This document shows positions 1 through 5,417 of a stretch of 6,293 bases of DNA, one piece after another. A program made the position numbers and the translations under genes. Source of the stretch: Acidobacteriota bacterium (GTDB lineage: Bacteria > Acidobacteriota > Terriglobia > Terriglobales > Acidobacteriaceae); NCBI GenBank assembly GCA_021851465.1, contig JAJZDL010000171.1, positions 1 to 6,293 of the forward strand, given 5' to 3'. The notes beneath the pieces were generated by a model. It worked only from the letters and a program-made list of their open reading frames with translations, did not search any database and was not told the DNA's origin. Numbering within the stretch: the stretch's first letter is position 1; each line of letters starts with the position of its first letter.

Positions 1-107
1 GCAGGTTGCTCAGGATGCAGGACGCCGTTCGACATCGCGTGGGTAAAAGCAAGGGCCGAGGTTTGTTTCCCTCAGCCCTTGCAAACTAGACGCGTCCATT
101 CTATTGC
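1..107. other. Left-edge intergenic stretch, no supported gene apart from the terminator
   Basis: No gene can be supported here. One plus-strand frame (from base 2) stays open from the edge to a TAA at 44-46 and could be the last 14 codons of a gene converging on the terminator. One minus-strand frame has an ATG at 35-33 and stays open to the edge. Both are too short to judge and neither has a recognisable motif or a clear ribosome binding site. Confidence 0.3.
45..82 (-). terminator. Rho-independent terminator of the WxxGxW protein gene
   Basis: The arms GCAAGGGC (49-56) and GCCCTTGC (75-82) are perfectly complementary. After one C-A mismatch the stem continues with GAGG (58-61) pairing to CCTC (70-73), closing an 8-base loop. 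Read on the minus strand the hairpin is followed directly by TTTT (48-45), and it lies about 25 bases past the stop codon of the 108-1049 gene. On the plus strand no T run follows, so it should act on minus-strand transcription only. Confidence 0.85.
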
Positions 108-1049
108 CTAACGGCGCCCACCGCCTCCACCACCGCCACGGAACCCACCGCCTCCACCACCGCCACGGAACCCACCGCCTCCACCACCAAAGCTGCGTGC
201 ACCGCCGCCGTAGCTGCCGCCACCGAAGCTGCGTGTACCGCCGCTGTAGCTGCCGCCACCGAAGCTGCGTGTACCGCCGCTGTAGCTGCGCGCACCGCTA
301 CTGTAGTTGCTGGCGCCAAAACTGCCGCGAGAAGTGGCTCCGCTGTAGCTGTTGCCTCGTGAGGCAAAGGCGTTGCCGTTGCGGGAGGCGAAGGAGTTGC
401 CGCGCGCTGCGCTGCTGTAAGCGGATGCGCCACGGCTGCCGATGGTGCGGCCGTTGATGCCCGCGCCACGGTTGTCCGCGACATTGCTCATACCGCCCCG
501 GTTGGCGACCCCGCCGCGGGAGAAGCTCTGGCCGCCGCCGGCACGTCCATTGAAGCCGGCGTAGCTGCGGTTATAGGAGTGCTCGTAGTTTCCGCCCAAG
601 CGGTTATAGGCACCGTTGCAGAAGAAGCGATCGCCGCCCCAGTATCCGCCGTAGAAGCCGGTACCGAAGTAGCCGAAGCCGTAGTTGATGCCACCGTAGA
701 AGCCGATGCCCATGCCCCAGTATCCGGGGTTCCACATGTAACCGCCGAAGCCGTCGCCCCAGTAGCCAGGAGTCCACAGTGCGCCGACGTAGGGAGGCAT
801 GACCCAGGCACCGTTCATCCAGGAGTACCCGCCAGGCCCCCAGGCCCAGTAGCCGGGGGTCCACAGGTAGCCATCGCCGGGCGCCTCCGGCTGGTCGTAG
901 TCCGGGATCGGCGGAGGAGCGTCCGGTGCTGTAACTGCGGCGGCAATGCCAACGCCAACCTGCGCGTGAACCGCAGCAGGCGCGGTCAGAAGCGCTCCTG
1001 CGATCGCAGCTACCAATACCGAGCCTTGCATGATTTGCGCGATCTTCAT
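108..1049 (-). CDS. Secreted WxxGxW-motif protein with Gly/Ser/Arg-rich repetitive tail
   Basis: Predicted exported protein of 313 residues; molecular function unknown. A Sec signal peptide covers about residues 1-29, with likely cleavage after VHA and before QVG. A short Pro-rich linker (43-57) follows. Then come four WxxGxW motifs: WTPGYW at 63-68, WMNGAW at 77-82, WTPGYW at 92-97 and WNPGYW at 106-111. A Gly/Tyr/Phe-rich stretch (112-140) is next, and from about residue 170 a long Gly/Ser/Arg-rich tail ends in FRGGGGGGG repeats. WxxGxW (YXWXPGYW) repeats are known in small exported proteins of Proteobacteria and Acidobacteria, usually annotated only by the motif. I chose the ATG at 1049 because AAGG sits 6 bases upstream. 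An in-frame ATG at 1070 abuts a GAAGG and would add seven residues. An in-frame TTG at 1097 is less likely. An intrinsic terminator lies just downstream, so this looks like a single-gene unit. The tail resembles RGG boxes of RNA-binding proteins, but the signal peptide makes an envelope or extracellular role more likely. Confidence 0.85.
   Translation of the reverse strand: MKIAQIMQGSVLVAAIAGALLTAPAAVHAQVGVGIAAAVTAPDAPPPIPDYDQPEAPGDGYLWTPGYWAWGPGGYSWMNGAWVMPPYVGALWTPGYWGDGFGGYMWNPGYWGMGIGFYGGINYGFGYFGTGFYGGYWGGDRFFCNGAYNRLGGNYEHSYNRSYAGFNGRAGGGQSFSRGGVANRGGMSNVADNRGAGINGRTIGSRGASAYSSAARGNSFASRNGNAFASRGNSYSGATSRGSFGASNYSSGARSYSGGTRSFGGGSYSGGTRSFGGGSYGGGARSFGGGGGGFRGGGGGGGFRGGGGGGGRR
120..188. 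repeat. 27-bp tandem repeat (about 2.6 copies) in the Gly-rich tail
   Basis: Two identical 27-bp units (120-146 and 147-173) are followed by a 15-base partial copy (174-188). On the minus strand each full unit encodes nine residues of the type FRGGGGGGG. The identity includes third codon positions, which indicates recent duplication by slippage or unequal crossover rather than selection on protein sequence alone. Confidence 0.9.
190..297. repeat. 36-bp tandem repeat (3 copies) in the Gly-rich tail
   Basis: Units lie at 190-225, 226-261 and 262-297. They are nearly identical, and the differences (for example GTGC against GTGT, GCCGTAG against GCTGTAG) are single substitutions, with more change at the end of the third copy. 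Each unit encodes 12 residues of the type SFGGGSYSGGTR on the minus strand. The array keeps the reading frame, and it directly adjoins the 27-bp array. Confidence 0.9.
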
Positions 1050-1317
1050 ACTCTGCCTTGTCCTGTTCATCCTTCGCTTGCCCGGTCGAGCTATCAAACG
1101 GCGGGTTGCGCGGATTGCAGCGACCTGAGTCCATCCGGTTCGGCTTCGTCTGCCTCTTCGAGACCTACCGCATCGACTGCTATTGAATTAGACACAAGAT
1201 ACGCCAATTGGTTGCGAGATGCGAGCGCCGTTTGTGCAAGAAACCATGGGCCCTGCTGCGCCCTCTACTCTTTTGCGATCGCTATGGCCCGGCCCTCTGG
1301 CTTGGTAGAGTAATGGA
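1050..1317. promoter_or_regulatory. Divergent intergenic region between the WxxGxW gene and argJ
   Basis: This 268-base gap must hold the promoters of the two divergent genes. I looked for -35/-10 pairs on both strands and found none good enough to place. An AT-richer patch at about 1181-1210 (TTGAATTAG onward) is the likeliest promoter core. It contains the 8-base palindrome CCAATTGG (1204-1211). I recognised no arginine operator or riboswitch. Confidence 0.35.
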
Positions 1318-2592
1318 ATGAGCGACAATAAGCAGTTGACGGCGGCGATGCTGCCAAGTGGCTTTCGGTGGGGCGCGGTTCGCGCCGGGATCAAGTCGAG
1401 CGGAAACCTGGATCTGGCCGTTGCGTTGGCAACGGACGCAGGCTCGGCGGTTGGCGCGGCCCTGTTTACCAGCAACCGCGTGGTTGCCGCGCCAGTTACG
1501 GTGGGGCGACGGCACATGACGGCCACCGGCGGGCGCGTGGCGGCGGTACTGGTCAACGCGGGCAACGCCAACTGCGCCACGGGAGCGGCGGGCATCGCGG
1601 GCTGTGTGGCCACCTGCGTGGCCGTTGCGGAGAGCATCGGCTGCATCTTCGACGAGGTCTTTCCCTCCTCGACCGGGATCATCGGCGTGCCGTTTCCGGC
1701 GGACAAAGTAGTGGCTGCGCTGCCCGCGCTAAAGGCGTCCGTGGGCAGCTCGGTGGAACACGCGGAGAGCTTTGCGCGCGCCATTATGACCACCGATACG
1801 AAGCTGAAGACGGCCCATGCGGAGCTCGCAGTGAATGCGTCTGGGGCGGCGCAGGGCGACGGCGCGGGCAGGAGGGTACGCATCTGGGGCGCGGCAAAGG
1901 GCGCGGGGATGATCTGTCCTCGGCTGGGCGCGCCGGTGGGGCCGCCGCATGCGACGATGCTTGTGTACCTGTTTACCGATGTGAAGGCGGAGGCGTCGGC
2001 GCTGGGCATGGCGCTGGCTACGGCAGCCGAGCCGAGCTTCAACTCGATCTCCATCGACGGCGACACCTCAACCAACGACACGGTGCTGCTTGTGGCCAGC
2101 GGGGCGAGCGGAGTACGGCTGAACAAGGAACTGACTTCGGCCTTCAATGCGGCGCTGGGCGAGGTCTGCCAATCGCTGGCGCGGCAGATCGTCGCCGATG
2201 GCGAGGGAGTGGGCCATGTGGTGACGCTGGAGGTGCGCGGCGCGGCCAGCGAAGACGATGCCAGGCGCGTGGCCAGGGCCATCGCGCACAGCCCGCTGTG
2301 CAAGACGGCGTGGTCCAGCGCGGACCCCAACTGGGGCCGGTTGCTGGCGGCCGCGGGGTACAGCGGCGCGAGCTTCGAGGCGGAGCGGGTGCGCATCTGG
2401 ATCGGCGAGCAGCCGGTCTTCGAGTACGGAGTGCGCGCGGCGAGCTTCGACGAAGCGAAGGCCCACGCGGCGATGATGGAGGGCGAGTATACAATCCGCA
2501 TCGACCTCGGCGCGGGCAACGGCGAGTGCAACTTCCTAACCTGCGACCTGACCGCCGAGTACGTGCGCATCAACGCCGACTACTCGACGTAG
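1318..2592 (+). CDS. argJ: Bifunctional glutamate N-acetyltransferase / amino-acid acetyltransferase ArgJ
   Basis: ArgJ moves the acetyl group from N-acetylornithine to glutamate (EC 2.3.1.35), recycling it in arginine biosynthesis; bifunctional members also use acetyl-CoA (EC 2.3.1.1). It is cytoplasmic. The precursor self-cleaves before a Thr that becomes the N-terminal nucleophile of the beta chain. The 424-residue length fits the family. Recognisable blocks are NAGNANCATG (80-89), SSTGIIG (117-123), IMTTDTKLK (156-164), AKGAGMI (193-199), HATML (211-215) with predicted cleavage between Ala212 and Thr213, FNSISIDGDTSTNDT (241-255), IVADGEG (291-297), KTAWSSADPNWGR (329-341) and the C-terminal YVRINADYST. 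Unusually, about eight extra residues (within 202-210) separate GMI-CP from HATML, where most family members read GMI-xPxMATML. The ATG at 1318 is preceded by a weak GGTAGAG; a two-codon ORF, ATG-GAA-TGA (1313-1321), overlaps this start. Whether the enzyme is mono- or bifunctional cannot be told from the sequence. Confidence 0.97.
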   Translation: MSDNKQLTAAMLPSGFRWGAVRAGIKSSGNLDLAVALATDAGSAVGAALFTSNRVVAAPVTVGRRHMTATGGRVAAVLVNAGNANCATGAAGIAGCVATCVAVAESIGCIFDEVFPSSTGIIGVPFPADKVVAALPALKASVGSSVEHAESFARAIMTTDTKLKTAHAELAVNASGAAQGDGAGRRVRIWGAAKGAGMICPRLGAPVGPPHATMLVYLFTDVKAEASALGMALATAAEPSFNSISIDGDTSTNDTVLLVASGASGVRLNKELTSAFNAALGEVCQSLARQIVADGEGVGHVVTLEVRGAASEDDARRVARAIAHSPLCKTAWSSADPNWGRLLAAAGYSGASFEAERVRIWIGEQPVFEYGVRAASFDEAKAHAAMMEGEYTIRIDLGAGNGECNFLTCDLTAEYVRINADYST

Positions 2593-2601
2593 CTGCCCGG
2601 T

Positions 2602-3882
2602 CTACATTGCTACGCGCTCGGTGTTGAAGCGCGGCACGGTGCGCGCGCCGGCAAAGAGCAGCGCGGCGGCGACGAGCATTGTGAGCAGCGTGAGACCGAG
2701 GCCGGTGGCCAGCGTCGAGCGGTCGCTGACGATGCCGATGAGCCAGGGCGAGGGCGTGTCGCCCAGCGCGTGGATGAGGAAGATCTCGACCGCGATTGCC
2801 GTGGCGCGAACGGCGGCAGGAACGGCGTTCACGATTGCAGCGTTCAACGGGCCGGTGCCGAGGAAGATGCAGAACATGGCGATGGTGAGCGCGGGCAGCA
2901 TCGTCGCACGCGGGCCGAAGAAGCACAGCACGCCGAAGGGGACGGTGAGCAGCGTGGACCACGCGGAGACCAGGAAGAGAGCGCGATGGTTGGAGCGCAG
3001 CCAGCGCTGCGCGATCCATCCGCCCGCCGCTGTGCCGCCCAGCCCAGCGCCCGCCGTAATGCCGCCCAGCGTCAGGCCGACGATGTCCTGCGAAAAACCG
3101 GTGCGCTGCAGGAAGCTGGGCATCCATGCGGAGATGCCGCCCAGCGAGAAGGTGGTCATCGCCATGCCCAGCGTTGCGTAGAGATAGGGCGCATTGCGTG
3201 CGAGATCGAGGACGCGCGCGGTTGACTTGTGCGCGACGAACCTGCGCCCCGGCGGTGGCGCATCCGAGGCGCCGCGACACGGCTCGCGCAGCAAGAGGAG
3301 AACCAGAGCAGCGATCAGGAAGCCTGGAACGGCAGAGACGTAGAACGGCATCCGCCAACCCCAGCGCGCGCCGACGACCTCGCCGACGAGGTAGCCGAGC
3401 GCAGCGCCCACTGGAATCGCCGTGTAGAAGATGGTGAGAATGCGGTTGCGGTCGGCCTCGGGGTAGAAGTCGGCCAGGAGCGCGGGCGCGTAGATGCCGA
3501 GCGACGCCTCGCCGATTCCCAGCAGGGCGTGGCGCAACAGCAGCGAATCGAAGCTGTGGACCAGGCCAGTGAGCACGTTGATCGCGCTGATGAGCAGAGC
3601 GCAGATCACAATCAGCGGTTTGCGCGGCAGACGGTCGCCGAGCCATCCGGTGAGCGGCGCGGCGCACATATAGGCCAGGAAGAACCAGAAAGTGAGCGAG
3701 CCGAGCGCCGCGTCCGAAGCGTGAAACTCCGCCTTCACCTGCTGCTGCACGCCGGGCAGGATGTAGCGGTCCATGTAGTTGACGAAGTTCAGCGCGGTCA
3801 GCAGCGCCAGCGCGGTGGCCGCGCCGGCGACAGAAGGCGCGCGGCGCGCGGTGTGCGTCAGGTTGGACGGCGGCGCTGGCAT
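2602..3882 (-). CDS. Spinster-like major facilitator superfamily transporter
   Basis: Inner-membrane secondary carrier of 426 residues with twelve predicted hydrophobic segments in a 6+6 arrangement. The first six span about residues 17-197, a basic cytoplasmic loop covers about 198-230, and the second six span about 233-413. Spinster (Spns) hallmarks are NYMDRYIL at the end of TM1 (35-42), the MFS loop 2-3 motif GWLGDRLPRK (79-88), GIGEASLG in TM4 with Glu125 (122-129), GWRMPFYVSAVPG (175-187) and GDTPSPWLIGIVSD (374-387). Eukaryotic Spns proteins move lipids such as sphingosine-1-phosphate; substrates of bacterial members are mostly unknown, so no substrate is assigned. I chose the ATG at 3882 because it leaves a normal short N-terminus before TM1, although its ribosome binding site is weak. 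The frame stays open upstream to a TTG at 3993, which would add 37 basic residues. The stop codon lies 9 bases from that of convergent argJ. Confidence 0.94.
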   Translation of the reverse strand: MPAPPSNLTHTARRAPSVAGAATALALLTALNFVNYMDRYILPGVQQQVKAEFHASDAALGSLTFWFFLAYMCAAPLTGWLGDRLPRKPLIVICALLISAINVLTGLVHSFDSLLLRHALLGIGEASLGIYAPALLADFYPEADRNRILTIFYTAIPVGAALGYLVGEVVGARWGWRMPFYVSAVPGFLIAALVLLLLREPCRGASDAPPPGRRFVAHKSTARVLDLARNAPYLYATLGMAMTTFSLGGISAWMPSFLQRTGFSQDIVGLTLGGITAGAGLGGTAAGGWIAQRWLRSNHRALFLVSAWSTLLTVPFGVLCFFGPRATMLPALTIAMFCIFLGTGPLNAAIVNAVPAAVRATAIAVEIFLIHALGDTPSPWLIGIVSDRSTLATGLGLTLLTMLVAAALLFAGARTVPRFNTERVAM

Positions 3883-4014
3883 CTCAGCCGAGGATAGCAG
3901 GCGGCGCAGTTGCCGATCCAGAATTGCACGCCGTCGTAGGAACCGGTACCCCACGTTATGGCCCGCCTGGCGGGAGGGATATTTTGAGCGCAAACGATCC
4001 GCTTGACTGTGGGC

Positions 4015-4557
4015 CTATTTGTACCGGGGTTTGCCTGTGAAGCGGTACGCGACGCCGAAGGTGAACATCTGCGGGACGAGGCCCCCATTGGAGAAGCCGG
4101 ACCATCGCTGCAGCTCGTACTCTCCGCGCAGGCGAAGGTGAATGCCAATCTTGTAGTCCGCTCCGATGCCGCCGGCGAACAAGGGGTAGAGGAGGTCGGT
4201 CTGGCTATACGGATAGTTGAAGTTGCCAAGCCCGACCATCGCTTTGACGTAGGGCGCCAGCGGCTCATAGTTGAAGAAGTAGCGCCCGCCAATCTCATAG
4301 GTTCGCTGGTAGGCCTGGTCGCCGTTCTGGCTGCCGACCTGGTGAAACTCCGCTTCGATGCCGAGATGTGAACGCAGATCGAAGTCCGCGTAGGCGGCGA
4401 TCCCGCGGTAGGTCTGCGGGCCATAGTCGGGCTTGGCAATGGTGTAACCGACGCCGACTTGAAGGTCTCCAGAGCGTGTGGCTGTCGCTGTGGCCTGGGC
4501 ATGCAGGATGGATGCTCCACCGAGCATAAGCAACGCAAGCGCCAGTCGTCCGGTCAA
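4015..4557 (-). CDS. Outer-membrane beta-barrel protein (paralogue 1), TTG start
   Basis: Predicted small outer-membrane barrel of 180 residues. A signal peptide spans about residues 1-20 (MTGRLALALLML..., cleavage after LHA before QA). The mature part shows alternating aromatic/hydrophobic beta strands, for example LQVGVGYTIAKPDY (32-45), GGRYFFNYEPLAPYVKAMVG (90-109) and MFTFGVAYRF (164-173). This is the pattern of the OmpA/OmpW-like 'outer membrane protein beta-barrel' families, with eight strands plausible. The start is inferred: TTG at 4557 has GGAG seven bases upstream and gives a textbook signal peptide. A TTG at 4596 would add 13 residues with no such site. The sequence ends YRFTGKPRYK rather than with the usual terminal Phe. 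It is clearly paralogous to the next minus-strand gene upstream (4711-5307). No ligand or enzymatic role can be assigned; a structural or porin-like role is possible. Confidence 0.85.
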   Translation of the reverse strand: MTGRLALALLMLGGASILHAQATATATRSGDLQVGVGYTIAKPDYGPQTYRGIAAYADFDLRSHLGIEAEFHQVGSQNGDQAYQRTYEIGGRYFFNYEPLAPYVKAMVGLGNFNYPYSQTDLLYPLFAGGIGADYKIGIHLRLRGEYELQRWSGFSNGGLVPQMFTFGVAYRFTGKPRYK

Positions 4558-4646
4558 GAGAACACTCCGATCGTGGAGCAGATGGCGGTGCAGCAATTAG
4601 CGGGTTTATAGAAGAGTGGCAGCGCAACCCCGCGATTGAGATGCCA

Positions 4647-4676
4647 GTATTTCTCACTCCGCTCAAAATAACAATT
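4647..4676. repeat. Segment resembling a dispersed intergenic repeat
   Basis: The minus strand reads a core of TTTTGAGCGGAGTGAGAAAT in the gap between the two barrel genes. From memory, many Acidobacteria and Bacteroidetes genomes carry short dispersed intergenic elements with a core like GAGCGNAGYGAGNAAT. Only one copy lies in this window, so repetition cannot be shown here. The rest of the 153-base gap holds the ribosome binding site of barrel paralogue 1 and no gene. Confidence 0.4.
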
Positions 4677-4702
4677 CATAAGCCATTGCAAGAGCGGGCG
4701 TG

Positions 4703-4721
4703 AAAAAGCTTCAGTGAAAGC
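4703..4721 (-). terminator. Weak possible terminator overlapping the stop of barrel paralogue 2
   Basis: On the minus strand GCTT (4721-4718) can pair with AAGC (4711-4708), with a bulged T and one further C-G pair around an ACT loop, followed by TTTTT (4707-4703). The stem is short and overlaps the stop codon at 4713-4711. The geometry fits an intrinsic terminator, but the predicted stability is low. Confidence 0.3.
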
Positions 4722-5307
4722 GATAGGCGAAGCCAGCGGTAAAAACAACAGGATTGATGCCGTTGGTGCTGTAAGTGGGCCACTTCTGGACTTCAACATC
4801 CATAATGCGTATCTCCCACCGTTCCGAATAGTGGTAATCGAGCCCAACACCGGCAGCATATGCGGCACCCATTCCTCTTGGAATCCCGATGTTGTCCTGT
4901 TGCTCCTGAATGAAAAGATCTCTGAATCCCACCATGGCCTTCATGTACGGCGTGAATCTGCGATGGGGAAATACGATTCTGGGACCGACGAGATAGGTCA
5001 GCTCTGCGCGGTCGAGGGAGGTGATCAGACAGATGCAGTGAAATTCGCCTTCCGCCCCGAGGTGAGTACTCAGTGGATAGTCGCCGTAACCCGAGACGCC
5101 CAGAATGTATTGCCGGGAATACGCCGGATCGCCGATGGGCGCGACCCAGAAGTCCGGGCGAGCGTAGGTGACCCCAAATCCTAGCTGCCAGGTGCTCTCC
5201 GTGGTGACGGGCAGGGCCTGTGCCTTCGCGATGGTGGCGAGGCAGAGGAGACATGCCAACGAGCCGATCGTCGTCAACGCCTTGCTCATTGTCAGTGTCT
5301 TGCGCAT
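4711..5307 (-). CDS. Outer-membrane beta-barrel protein (paralogue 2)
   Basis: Predicted outer-membrane barrel of 198 residues, paralogous to the 4015-4557 product. Shared blocks are GVxY near the first strand, HLGxExEFH (82-90 here; 64-72 in the paralogue), TPYMKAMVGFRDL (119-131) against APYVKAMVGLGNF, the GVGLDYH region (153-159) and the terminal FxxGxAYRF strand. A signal peptide spans about residues 1-29 (cleavage after AKA, before QA). The ATG at 5307 is chosen because AGGAG lies four bases upstream. A GTG at 5337 and a second ATG at 5289 lack such a site. Compared with its paralogue it has a longer loop near 53-66 and a Cys pair (Cys91, Cys93) in the mature part. Its DNA is visibly less GC-rich than its neighbours. 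No specific function can be assigned. Confidence 0.88.
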   Translation of the reverse strand: MRKTLTMSKALTTIGSLACLLCLATIAKAQALPVTTESTWQLGFGVTYARPDFWVAPIGDPAYSRQYILGVSGYGDYPLSTHLGAEGEFHCICLITSLDRAELTYLVGPRIVFPHRRFTPYMKAMVGFRDLFIQEQQDNIGIPRGMGAAYAAGVGLDYHYSERWEIRIMDVEVQKWPTYSTNGINPVVFTAGFAYRFH

Positions 5308-5367
5308 TCCACTCCTGGATAAAGTGTTGCAGGTCACTGCGCTGTAGAACAGTCATTTGGTGCGTGC

Positions 5368-5407
5368 AAGCCTCCTATGGGAGGCTTCGTCTCGATTGCA
5401 GATCGAG
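5368..5407 (-). terminator. Two adjacent hairpins after the M48-like gene, possible terminator
   Basis: AAGCCTCC (5368-5375) and GGAGGCTT (5380-5387) form a perfect 8-bp stem with a 4-base loop. CTCGAT (5391-5396) and ATCGAG (5402-5407) form a second 6-bp stem with a 5-base loop. Both lie just past the stop codon of the M48-like gene (5420-5418) on the minus strand. The first-named stem ends in TT followed by GCACG, so a proper T run is missing. It may be a weak or factor-assisted terminator, an mRNA 3' end stabiliser, or leader structure of the next gene. Confidence 0.45.
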
Positions 5408-5417
5408 CAAAGGCCCA

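Noticed and set aside
120..297. Repeats considered as a CRISPR array
   Set aside because: The units are contiguous with no unique spacers and keep a coding frame, so they are coding minisatellites.
579..1313. Plus-strand 244-codon frame across the WxxGxW gene and the intergenic region
   Set aside because: It is antisense to a gene with signal peptide, motifs and terminator, and has no recognisable domain.
1188..2573. Long minus-strand open frame (461 codons) opposite argJ
   Set aside because: It is wholly antisense to a clearly conserved argJ, its protein is Ala/Ser/Pro/Thr-rich without motifs, and high GC content readily creates such shadows.
1368..2627. Plus-strand 419-codon frame overlapping argJ in another phase
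   Set aside because: Its product is Gly/Arg-rich, typical of a frame-shifted reading of GC-rich coding DNA. argJ in the other frame has all family motifs.
2570..3667. Minus-strand 365-codon frame inside the MFS gene
   Set aside because: Same strand but different phase from the transporter; Arg/Ala-rich with no membrane pattern, so a shadow.
3229..3897. Plus-strand 222-codon frame opposite the MFS gene
   Set aside because: Charged low-complexity translation antisense to well-supported transmembrane coding sequence.
3962..3974. CCCGCC/GGCGGG inverted repeat between barrel paralogue 1 and the MFS gene as a terminator
   Set aside because: The stem is about five pairs with a 3-base loop and no T run follows on the minus strand.
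3883..3993. 37-residue upstream extension of the MFS protein from a TTG
   Set aside because: It is basic and lacks similarity to family N-termini, while the ATG at 3882 gives a standard length. It stays possible but is not preferred.
4554..4868. Minus-strand 104-codon frame spanning the gap between the barrel genes
   Set aside because: It overlaps the 3' end of barrel paralogue 2 in another phase and reads through the repeat-like segment; no motif or start signal supports it.
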